A stretch of 64,000 nucleotides of DNA, taken from Eshraghiella sp964414835. GTDB lineage: Bacteria > Bacillota > Clostridia > Lachnospirales > Lachnospiraceae. Below the pieces are notes generated by a model. It ran no database searches and was not told the origin of the DNA. It saw only the letters and a list, made by a program, of their open reading frames with translations. The stretch is taken from the NCBI GenBank assembly GCA_964414835.1, contig CAYPWY010000005.1, positions 36,265-100,264 of the forward strand, read 5' to 3'. Positions 8,219 to 17,300 of this stretch are shown in pieces (the stretch's first letter is position 1; every line of letters begins with the position of its first letter). The position numbers and the translations under genes are program-made.

Positions 8219-10048
8219 TTACTCTACAGGACCATATGTAAATGTTACCGATATAGTCTCAATTGCTCCAAAATCATTAGGGTCAATAATTGTCGGGCTG
8301 GCTGTCGATGTATCTCCGTCCGATGTTCTTGCCTCCTCAGGTACTGAAGAAACCCATGCATTGTAAATGTTAACTCTGGTACAATCCTTATCATCACATG
8401 TGGTGTACCACTTTTCGTTGATTTCAACAGGCTCGCCGTTTATTAAAATCTCCTGTATATCAATAATATATCCAGGGAACAGCGCCTCACCATTGTAGAT
8501 ACCCACAGCAGCAAATATAAAGCTGTTGGCCGAACCACTGTATGTTCCTGTGAAATCCAAAGATGCTGTGTATGTACCCGCTTCTGTTATAACAGGCTCT
8601 TCTGTTACAATGCCGTCTGTTCCTCCTGCCGGATGGTCATCACCTACCGCATAGCTTACACCCCAGTCACTTGAACTGAACATTATCCATGCAGTTCCGT
8701 CTTCAACTACAACATCCTGTGCACTGCTTAAAGCCGAGTCAATTTTCTTCTGTGCCAAAGCTTTAATTTCTTCGGTGTCTGCATCCTGATATCTTTCCAG
8801 ACTATGTGACGTAAGAACACTGGCTACATCCTCATACTTAACCGTACATGTTCCTCTGTCATATATTGTACTGGTATCCCAAAGAACCGGACAATATCCA
8901 TATAAATCACAGTTGTTAAGGAAGTTCTCATAATATGCGCACATGTCCTCGCCGCCTTCTGTAAAGAGAACGCCCCATTCACCTATAATTACACCAACAC
9001 CTGCATCCGTAAATTTGGTCATCAAAGCAAGTGTTTCGTTCATAGCCTCATATTCGGACTTTACGCCCCATGTAGAAACTGATGCGCTTCCTGCTGTTCC
9101 TGTATAGTTAGAAGGGTCATAAAAATGTACTGATACAAGAAGCTTATTGTCAATTGTATCCGTAGGCATAACGAATCTGTCGTCACATGTCTCGGCAATG
9201 TTAGTATCACTTCCTGCTATTAAAAGGAACCTCTTAGCATTGTTTCCGCCCGTGCTTCTTACAACATCAACAAATGTCTGGTTAATCATATTAAGTGTCT
9301 CATAACATTCATCCTGTGTGAGAACTCCTGCTACACCGTTAATCTCATCATTAAGCCTGTTACCAAGCTCTTCGTTAGCCGACTCAAAAATCAGGTAATC
9401 TGAATACTCTGCGTAACGCTCTGCAATCTGTGTCCACATAGACTTGTACATCTCAAGAGCCTGGTCGCGTACTGCCTGGTCCTCCTGACCAAACATTCCC
9501 CACCAGCCACCGTCCCAGTGGTCATTGATGATAACATACATGCCCTCATTGAAAGCATAGTTCATAATCTCTTCTACTCTGTCGAAGAACTCGTCTCTGA
9601 TTGTATAATCACCATTTGTATAATCCATAGTAACGGACCATGCTATAGGGATTCTCAGTGTATCAAATCCTGCATTCTTCATACCGGTAATCATCTCCTG
9701 TGTAGTAACAGGCTGACCCCAGTTAGTCTCATAAAGCGTAATAGCAGCATCGGCACCCTTGCCATTTCCTGACTCCATTGTGTTGCCGAGATTGATACCA
9801 TTGCCCATAAGCTCAGTAAGCTCAATAGCAGTAAGTTCTTCACGAACATAGCCGTTATCAATCGTATCAATTCCGTTGGCTGATTTATGAAGTTCATGTG
9901 ATTCAGGATCAACATTCTCCTGAGAATTACCATCTGTCGCATCATTATTGGTTGTAAAAGTAGATTTCTTGCCGCATGCACAAAGTGCAGCCACAACCAT
10001 AACTGCAACAAGAAGCAGCGCTATAAAACGCATTTTCCTTAATTTCAT
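8219..10048 (-). CDS. Secreted GH5 glycoside hydrolase lipoprotein with C-terminal carbohydrate-binding-like domain
   Basis: A 609-residue protein starting with a lipoprotein signal (MKLRKMRFIALLLVAVMVV, lipobox LCAC at about 22-25) and a short Thr/Asn/Asp linker. The GH5 barrel runs from about 80 to 410. It shows INLGNTMESG, FDTLRIPIAWS, VIINDHWDGGWW, the acid/base glutamate in FESANEELG (about E226), VSVHFYDP, and the nucleophile in VIIGEWGV (about E357). Residues about 450-609 form a beta-rich module with aromatic residues, likely a carbohydrate-binding domain. It would be anchored outside the cell and attack beta-glucans such as cellulose, glucomannan or xyloglucan; the exact substrate is not determined. 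The ATG follows AAGGAG. The LacI-sensor/GGDEF gene is immediately upstream in the same direction. Confidence 0.92.
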   Translation of the reverse strand: MKLRKMRFIALLLVAVMVVAALCACGKKSTFTTNNDATDGNSQENVDPESHELHKSANGIDTIDNGYVREELTAIELTELMGNGINLGNTMESGNGKGADAAITLYETNWGQPVTTQEMITGMKNAGFDTLRIPIAWSVTMDYTNGDYTIRDEFFDRVEEIMNYAFNEGMYVIINDHWDGGWWGMFGQEDQAVRDQALEMYKSMWTQIAERYAEYSDYLIFESANEELGNRLNDEINGVAGVLTQDECYETLNMINQTFVDVVRSTGGNNAKRFLLIAGSDTNIAETCDDRFVMPTDTIDNKLLVSVHFYDPSNYTGTAGSASVSTWGVKSEYEAMNETLALMTKFTDAGVGVIIGEWGVLFTEGGEDMCAYYENFLNNCDLYGYCPVLWDTSTIYDRGTCTVKYEDVASVLTSHSLERYQDADTEEIKALAQKKIDSALSSAQDVVVEDGTAWIMFSSSDWGVSYAVGDDHPAGGTDGIVTEEPVITEAGTYTASLDFTGTYSGSANSFIFAAVGIYNGEALFPGYIIDIQEILINGEPVEINEKWYTTCDDKDCTRVNIYNAWVSSVPEEARTSDGDTSTASPTIIDPNDFGAIETISVTFTYGPVE

Positions 10049-10177
10049 ATCAAAACTCCTTTTCCTTTTATTATTCTTTCAATATAATATTTAAAATATT
10101 TATTGTACATAGTAATTATTAGAGGCTTATGGTGTAATTTTTGCATACAATACATTTCTCTCACAAACACACTCTGA

Positions 10178-12070
10178 TTATCTGCGGACTGCTTTTCTAT
10201 TGATTTTATCTGTGTACATAAGCTTATCCGATTCCTTAAACGCTTTATCAAAATCAAAGCCGTCGCCGCCGCATAAAGCAATCCCCATACTGACCGAAAC
10301 CTCATATGGTTTACCGGAGGTTCTATTTATGTAGTCCAGGTAATGTTTTATATGTGTACGAATCTGCTCCGCTTCTTCCATTGCATGGGCTGTTTTTACA
10401 CATATCACCATCTCATCTCCGCCGAACCGCCCGCAAAGCTTGTTTTGTACAGGAAGATTTCTTACGGCATATGCCACTGTACTTATTGCAAAATCCCCGG
10501 CCTGATGACCATATGTATCGTTAATATGTTTAAGTCCATCCAAATCTATTGTGACGACAATATATTGTGCACCTTCATCACTGTCATCTGTTAAAACCAG
10601 ATTCTTCAGTTCATTGTAGAAGGCATGTCGGTTAAAAAGACCTGTCAGATGGTCGTATTTATACATATTTTCCATAGCCTTCGCCGTATACTGAAGATGC
10701 TGCATGTTACGATAACCGCTTACAATTGTATTGATAAGCGTGACAAACTGCATTACCCGGCAATAGTTATTCATATCCACATCAAAATAAAAGCAGATAT
10801 AACCAATCGGCATACCAATGTATGTAAGCGCTGCAAATATCAACGGCCTGTTTTTGCTTAGTATTTCGTCCAAATTTGAAAGTATATCCGTCCGTTTAAT
10901 CAGTATTGGAAGCTGTTCTGACGGAATATCATCAGCGTATATCTCATACATGTCATCATCAAAGTCGTTACATACAAATGTTCCGGGATTAATTGAATTA
11001 TCAAAACACTCAGTATTCACAACAACTCTTATATCACTGAACCTGAAATTTTCCAGATATGCCACAAATTCCTTACTGCTTTTACAGGCAATGGCTTCGG
11101 ATGACATTCCGTACATAAGACGTTCATTCTCCCTGTAAATATGAAATCTGTCATTATGCATTTTCAACATCTGACCCGTGTTAATGTTATTGCGGCGGTC
11201 CGATGTCTTGCAGCCGCAGGACCCCTCAATAACAGGTCTGAAAGACATTGCATACTCTCCGTTCATATCTTCGCCGTCAATAGCAGACGAAAGTATATTA
11301 ATAATCAGCCGGGACATCTCCACAAAATCACAGCCGCATGTGGTAATTGACGGCGTACAGTAATTTGCTTCATCCGTACCGTCAAAGCCTGTCACTATAA
11401 CATCATCCGGTATCACATATCCGTTAGCCTGTAAAACATTGCAGGTGGTTATGGCCATCATATCATTTATGCACACTATTGCTCTTGGAACTTTATGCTC
11501 ATTAACAAGAGAGGTTATTATTTCCCTTGTAGGACCGTCCCAAAAATCCCCGTAACCCAACATATCAGAATTAAACTCAATTCCGTTCTCTTCCAAAACC
11601 TTCTTGTATATATTGATTCTGTCATCGGAAAACGAGTTATCTTTAATTCCCGCCACGAGAAAAATATCGGAAATTTTGTGATATTCAACAACATGACGCA
11701 CAATCTGTTCAAATCCTGTTACATACTCAAAATTTATATTAATGCAGTTCTTGCGGCTGGCACCTACAGATATTACCGGAACAGCATTGGCTTTCGCCTT
11801 GCTGCATACGACCTCCAGTATGGATTTGTCATGAAATGCTTCATCCCATATAATTATAGCATCGGTTATACTGTAATCAATCAGGTTAAATACAATTTTC
11901 TCTCCGTCCTCATTACGGCTGTCCCCATATAATTCAGAACATGTTTGATATACAAAAAGCCTGTAACCCTTGTCATTGATATGTTTGTTAAATTCGGTTA
12001 TAAATTCAAAATGTCTGGTGTCACTTACACGTGAAATGCACAATGCAATTATTTTATACTGCTTATACAT
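10178..12070 (-). CDS. LacI-type ligand sensor fused to a GGDEF diguanylate cyclase
   Basis: The start at 12070 is chosen because AGGAG lies 4 bases before it; an ATG at 12091 has no ribosome site. The 630 residues begin with a periplasmic-binding-protein-like domain of the LacI/GalR ligand-binding type (about 1-285): YKIIALCISRV, IVCINDMMAITTCNVLQANGY, VIPDDVIVTGFDGTDEANYCTPSITT. It lacks the LacI helix-turn-helix. A linker domain (about 290-450) follows, then a GGDEF domain (about 460-628) with DHLTGLFNRHAFYNEL and FGGDEM, which keeps the catalytic GGDE. There is no membrane segment, so it should sense a cytoplasmic sugar and make cyclic di-GMP. It may link sugar uptake to expression or surface behaviour with the adjacent GH5 lipoprotein. 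Confidence 0.9.
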   Translation of the reverse strand: MYKQYKIIALCISRVSDTRHFEFITEFNKHINDKGYRLFVYQTCSELYGDSRNEDGEKIVFNLIDYSITDAIIIWDEAFHDKSILEVVCSKAKANAVPVISVGASRKNCININFEYVTGFEQIVRHVVEYHKISDIFLVAGIKDNSFSDDRINIYKKVLEENGIEFNSDMLGYGDFWDGPTREIITSLVNEHKVPRAIVCINDMMAITTCNVLQANGYVIPDDVIVTGFDGTDEANYCTPSITTCGCDFVEMSRLIINILSSAIDGEDMNGEYAMSFRPVIEGSCGCKTSDRRNNINTGQMLKMHNDRFHIYRENERLMYGMSSEAIACKSSKEFVAYLENFRFSDIRVVVNTECFDNSINPGTFVCNDFDDDMYEIYADDIPSEQLPILIKRTDILSNLDEILSKNRPLIFAALTYIGMPIGYICFYFDVDMNNYCRVMQFVTLINTIVSGYRNMQHLQYTAKAMENMYKYDHLTGLFNRHAFYNELKNLVLTDDSDEGAQYIVVTIDLDGLKHINDTYGHQAGDFAISTVAYAVRNLPVQNKLCGRFGGDEMVICVKTAHAMEEAEQIRTHIKHYLDYINRTSGKPYEVSVSMGIALCGGDGFDFDKAFKESDKLMYTDKINRKAVRR

Positions 12071-12169
12071 AACTCTCCTGTTCCTCGTCATACATTTATG
12101 TTATATTTATATTATATCATTTTGTAAAGGATATGACAATACAACTCATCTCTCTTTTGCATAAAAATA

Positions 12170-12241
12170 AGCGCGAGACGGGGATCGAACCCGCGACCTT
12201 CTCCTTGGCAAGGAGACGCTCCACCACTGAGCCACTCGCGC
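12170..12241 (-). tRNA. tRNA-Gly (anticodon GCC), second copy
   Basis: A 72-nt minus-strand cloverleaf with acceptor GCGCGAG/CTCGCGC and anticodon GCC, identical throughout to the copy at 7999-8070. The flanking bases differ, so the identity ends at the tRNA borders. No encoded CCA. Confidence 0.97.
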
Positions 12242-12347
12242 AAAATATTGACCTTTGACAGTCACAAGTGATAATATACAGTATGATTTTATTTTTGTCA
12301 AGAGATAATATTTAATTTGTAAAGAAATTAATTTGTGAGGAAATTTT

Positions 12348-12785
12348 ATGAAGTCAGAAAATAACCGTCCGCACCGTGAGTGCCTTATGCAGTATATGGG
12401 CAAAATTCCGCCGGAATACACTGCCGTACTTGACTGTGAAATCGAGTCCGCAGACGCTCCCTATGAAGGTGGCGGAGAAGGCGGCGAAAAAAACGGCATG
12501 ATTCCCACAGGTATTGAAAGCACATACTTTTTCCGATTGGGAAATGCCGAGATTGGCTGCATCTGCACCTTGGAAGAGGCACATACAATAAATATATTCA
12601 ATGTGTATATTGAACCTGATTACAGAGGGCAGGGTTTTTCAAGGGAGATGCTGTATTCTGTTTTAGAGGATATAATCTCCCTTGGCAAAAAAATACTTCT
12701 TCAGGTGGCAGACAATAATGAACCCGCATTCAGTCTTTACACCAAATGCGGGTTTGAAATCATTGACTCTGTTGTTTCATATTGA
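12348..12785 (+). CDS. GNAT-family N-acetyltransferase
   Basis: A 145-residue single-domain protein. The GNAT core is in the second half: INIFNVYIEPDYRGQGFSREML carries the acetyl-CoA pyrophosphate-binding RGQGF (Q/RxxGxG/A type), and NEPAFSLYTKCGFEIIDSV is the C-terminal motif B. The first 50 residues include a Gly/Glu-rich stretch (YEGGGEGGEKNG) that looks like a loop. GAGGAAA is upstream of the ATG. The substrate is unknown. It stands alone on the plus strand between tRNA-Gly and gltD. Confidence 0.85.
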   Translation: MKSENNRPHRECLMQYMGKIPPEYTAVLDCEIESADAPYEGGGEGGEKNGMIPTGIESTYFFRLGNAEIGCICTLEEAHTINIFNVYIEPDYRGQGFSREMLYSVLEDIISLGKKILLQVADNNEPAFSLYTKCGFEIIDSVVSY

Positions 12786-12827
12786 TATGAGTTTGCCCGG
12801 TATTTATACGGAGTCTCTCAATTCAGG

Positions 12828-14315
12828 TTACTCAAGATTGGTATATCCCATAAGGAACTCATCCACCTCTTTTGCCACATCACGTCCCTGCCTTATGGCA
12901 CGTACCACAAGGGACTGGCCTATATGCATGTCACCTGCAGTAAATATTTTAGGCACATTAGTAGCAAAGCTGTCCTTTTCCGTTTTTACATTAGTCCTCT
13001 CATCAACCTGAACTCCAAATGCGTCAGTGACGTACTTCTGGCTTCCCAGAAAACCTGCTGCAATAAGAACCAGCTCACAAGGAAGCTCGAACTCACTGCC
13101 GGCAACCTGTTCCATCATAAACCGTCCTGTTTTCACGTCCTGTTTGGACTCGAGCTTGACGCATATAAGTTTTTTGAGATTACCGTTCTTATCCTTCACA
13201 AATTCCTTAACCGTAGTCTGATAAATACGTGGGTCATGACCGAATACGGCAATAGCCTCCTCCTGACCGTAATCTGTTTTGCAGACCTTCGGCCACTGCG
13301 GCCATGGGTTATCTTCCGCCCTTTCGTCAGGTGCCTTCGGCATCATCTCAAGCTGTGTTATGGATTTGCAGCCAAGTCTGATTGAGGTTCCCACACAATC
13401 GTTTCCGGTGTCACCGCCTCCGATAACCACCACATTCTTATCCTTAGGGTCTATATATTTCTTATCTTTAAAATCAGAATCAAGAAAGCTTTTTGTGACA
13501 GATTTAAGATAATCAACCGCAAAATGGATTCCCTTGGCATCCCTGCCTTCCGCTTTAATGTCACGGGGATTAGCTGCGCCGCAGGCGAGAACCACTGCGT
13601 CATAGTCCTTCAAAATTGTCTGCGCTTTAATGTCCCTGCCTACATCCGTATCTGTAACAAATCTGATTCCCTCTGCCATCATATGGTCAATCCTTCTGTC
13701 AATCACCCATTTTTCAAGCTTCATATTAGGTATTCCGTACATCAAAAGTCCGCCTACCCTGTCTGCTCTTTCATATACGGTAACATTGTGTCCCCGTGTA
13801 TTGAGAAGGTCCGCCGCCGCAAGTCCCGAAGGTCCGGAACCGATTACTGCCACCTTTTTGCCTGTACGTACATCAGGAATTTCCGGCTCAACATAGCCGT
13901 GTTCAAAAGCATACTCTATAATAGTCTTTTCATTTTCCTTGGTTCCCACGGCATCGCCGTTAAGTCCGCAGGTACACGCTTTCTCGCAAAGCGCCGGACA
14001 CACCCTTGATGTAAACTCAGGGAAATTGCTGGTTTTTGCAAGTCTGTGATAAGCTCTCTTGTAATTTCCTATATACAAAAGCTCATTCCACTCAGGAATA
14101 AGATTGTTAAGGGGACATCCGCTAATCATTCCTTTAAGCATTTTACCTGACTGACAGAATGGAACTCCGCAGTCCATACATCTTGCTGCCTGTTCACGCT
14201 GCTTTTCAAGAGGAAGCGGTTCGTGGAACTCCTTAAAATTGTTAATTCTTGTTTTTGGTTTAACTGCCTCGCTGTCAATGCGTTCATAGTCCATAAATCC
14301 TGTTGGTTTTCCCAT
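12828..14315 (-). CDS. gltD: Glutamate synthase small (beta) subunit
   Basis: A 495-residue protein of normal length. It begins with the iron-sulphur region CMDCGVPFCQSG and GCPLNNLIPEWN, then FAD-binding VIGSGPSGLAAADLL with RVGGLLMYGIP, then the NAD(P)H-binding VVIGGGDTGNDCVG. It takes electrons from NADPH and passes them to GltB for reductive transfer of the glutamine amide to 2-oxoglutarate. The ATG follows AAAGGAGG and lies 16 bases after gltB, so the two form one operon. No terminator is evident before the convergent acetyltransferase gene. Confidence 0.96.
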   Translation of the reverse strand: MGKPTGFMDYERIDSEAVKPKTRINNFKEFHEPLPLEKQREQAARCMDCGVPFCQSGKMLKGMISGCPLNNLIPEWNELLYIGNYKRAYHRLAKTSNFPEFTSRVCPALCEKACTCGLNGDAVGTKENEKTIIEYAFEHGYVEPEIPDVRTGKKVAVIGSGPSGLAAADLLNTRGHNVTVYERADRVGGLLMYGIPNMKLEKWVIDRRIDHMMAEGIRFVTDTDVGRDIKAQTILKDYDAVVLACGAANPRDIKAEGRDAKGIHFAVDYLKSVTKSFLDSDFKDKKYIDPKDKNVVVIGGGDTGNDCVGTSIRLGCKSITQLEMMPKAPDERAEDNPWPQWPKVCKTDYGQEEAIAVFGHDPRIYQTTVKEFVKDKNGNLKKLICVKLESKQDVKTGRFMMEQVAGSEFELPCELVLIAAGFLGSQKYVTDAFGVQVDERTNVKTEKDSFATNVPKIFTAGDMHIGQSLVVRAIRQGRDVAKEVDEFLMGYTNLE

Positions 14316-14331
14316 AATACTTCCTCCTTTC

Positions 14332-17300
14332 TTACTTCTTCATTGCATAAAACGCTTCAATCTGTGCCTGCTCGCTTGAAAGTCCTTTCTCTTCCATAAG
14401 AACAATCTGATTAAGCATCTTCTTATAGTCGTGAGGCATAATTTTCTTGAATTTAGGAAGATATTCACTGAAATTATCAAGTATCATCTTACCTTTTTCA
14501 GAATTGGTGTATGCCACATGCTTTTGTATCATCTGCTTCAGTTCAAGTACATCATATTTGTCCGTTACCTCTTCAGAGCTTATGAGCTCCTTGTTAAGAT
14601 TAAGATAAAGCTTATTGTCCTCATCAAGGATGTAAGCAATACCTCCGCTCATTCCTGCCGCAAAGTTTTTGCCTGTTTTACCGAGAACCACCACACGTCC
14701 TCCCGTCATATATTCACAGCCATGCTCTCCGACTCCCTCCACAACCGCAGTTGCGCCTGAATTGCGGACACAGAAACGTTCTCCTGCAACACCATTGATA
14801 TATGCTTCTCCGCTTGTAGCGCCATATAATGCCACATTACCGATGATAATATTCTCATCATATCTGAACCCTGAGCTTTTAGGAGGATATACAATAAGCT
14901 TACCGCCGGATATTCCTTTTCCGAAATAGTCATTTGAATCTCCCACAAGCTCTATGGTAAGCCCCTTAGGAATAAAAGCTCCAAAGCTCTGTCCTCCGTT
15001 GCCGTTGCATCTGATAGTGTAGGTATCCTCAGGAAGTCCGTCATCATAAAGCCTTGTAATCTCCGCACCAAACATAGTGCCAAAAGCACGGCTGTTTACA
15101 TTAGTTACGTCCAATTCAATGCTCTTCTTCTGTTTTTTCTTAAGTGCAGGCATAAGCTCTTTAATAAGAACAGTCTCATCAAGTGTTTTCTCAAGCTGAA
15201 AATCATACACATTTTTATTGTTATAATCCATTTTATCAGCGCCGGCATATGGATTGTTGAGAATTGATGACAAATCAATCTCTCCAAGCCTCTTACCATT
15301 GCCTGATATTTTCTGGAAAAGCAGGTCGCTTCTTCCGCACATCTCATCTATTGTCCTGAATCCCAGCTTTGCCATATACTCTCTTAATTCCTGTGCGACA
15401 AACTTCATAAAGTTAATTACATATTCAGGCTTTCCGGCAAATTTTTTACGAAGCTCAGGATTCTGTGTTGCCACGCCTACCGGACAGGTATCAAGATTAC
15501 ACACTCTCATCATAACACATCCAAGCGTTACAAGCGGCGCTGTGGCAAAACCAAACTCCTCCGCTCCAAGAAGACATGCTATTGCAACATCCCTTCCGTT
15601 CATAAGCTTTCCGTCGGTTTCCACAACCACCTTATTTCTAAGTCCATTCATAATAAGAGTCTGATGTGTCTCTGCAAGTCCCAGCTCCCATGGAAGTCCT
15701 GCATTATGGATGGAGCTTCCCGGTGCAGCACCCGTTCCTCCGTCATAACCGGAAATAAGGATTACCTGCGCACCTGCCTTGGCAACACCTGCAGCTACTG
15801 TTCCCACGCCTGCCTCTGATACAAGCTTAACCGAAATTCTCGCCTGCCTATTGGCATTTTTCAAATCATATATAAGCTGTGCCAAATCCTCGATTGAATA
15901 AATATCGTGATGAGGAGGCGGTGATATAAGGCTTACGCCCGGAGTTGAAAGTCTGGTCTTTGCAATCCATGGATATACCTTTCCTCCCGGAAGATGTCCG
16001 CCTTCTCCCGGCTTAGCGCCCTGTGCCATTTTAATCTGGATTTCATTGGCGCTTACCAGGTATCTTGAGGTTACACCGAACCTGCCGGATGCCACCTGTT
16101 TTATTGCGGAACATTTATTAAGTCCGTCAGGTCCCACAGTGAGACGTTCAATGCTTTCACCGCCCTCACCGCTGTTGGAACGACCGTGAAGCGTGTTCAT
16201 GGCGATTGCCAGAGTTTCGTGTGCTTCCTGAGAAATCGAACCGTATGACATAGCTCCCGTCTTAAACCTCTTTACGATTGATTCGACGCTTTCCACTTCT
16301 TCTATAGGTATGCCTTTTTCAGGGAATTTAAAGTCCATATAACCGCGAAGTGTTACCGGCTCCATTTCCTCATTCATAAGATGAGAATATTCTTTAAATG
16401 TATTGTAATCACCGTTTCTTGAAGCAAGCTGGAGAAGGTGAATAGTCTGAGGGTTATAGAGATGTTCCTCCTTGCCGCTTCTAAGCTTGTGGCTTCCTAC
16501 ACTGTCAAAGGTTTCATCAGCCGTAAGTCCCAGAGGGTCAAATGCCCTGCTGTGTCTTACGTTGACATCGTCCTCAATATCCTTTAATGTGATGCCTCCG
16601 ATTCTGCTGACTGTTCCAGTAAAATATTTGTCAATAACCTCCGGTGCAATTCCTATTGCCTCAAAAATCTTGGAGCCTTCATATGACTGAATAGTGGAAA
16701 TCCCCATCTTGGAAGCTATTTTGACAATTCCGGAAAGAATTGCATTATTATAATCCTCAACGGCAGCATAGTAATCCTTGTCAAGTATTCCTATGTTGAT
16801 AAGCTCTTTGATTGTATCCTGCGCAAGATACGGATTAACCGCACATGCTCCGTAGCCAAGAAGTGTAGCAAAATGATGAACCGTTCTAGGTTCACCGCTT
16901 TCAAGAATAAGCGACACACTTGTCTTTTTCTTGGTTACTACAAGATGCTGGTTCATGGCCGCCACTGCAAGAAGCGATGGAATTGCCACGCGGTTATCGT
17001 CAACGCCTCTGTCTGTAAGGATAAGTATATTGGCACCGTCACCGCACGCTCTGTCCGCCTCAACAAACATTCTGTCTATAGCTTTTTCAAGGGATGTATT
17101 CTTATAATATGTAATAGGAATCTCCACCACCCTGAAGCCTTCTTTATTCATGTTTTTTATTTTCAAAATATCGGTGTTGGTAAGTATGGGATTGTCTATC
17201 CTGAGTACATGGCAGTTTTCCGCTCTCTCCTCAAGGATGTTTCCATCCTTACCTATATATATTGATGTAGCCGTAACGATTTTCTCACGAAGTGCATCTA

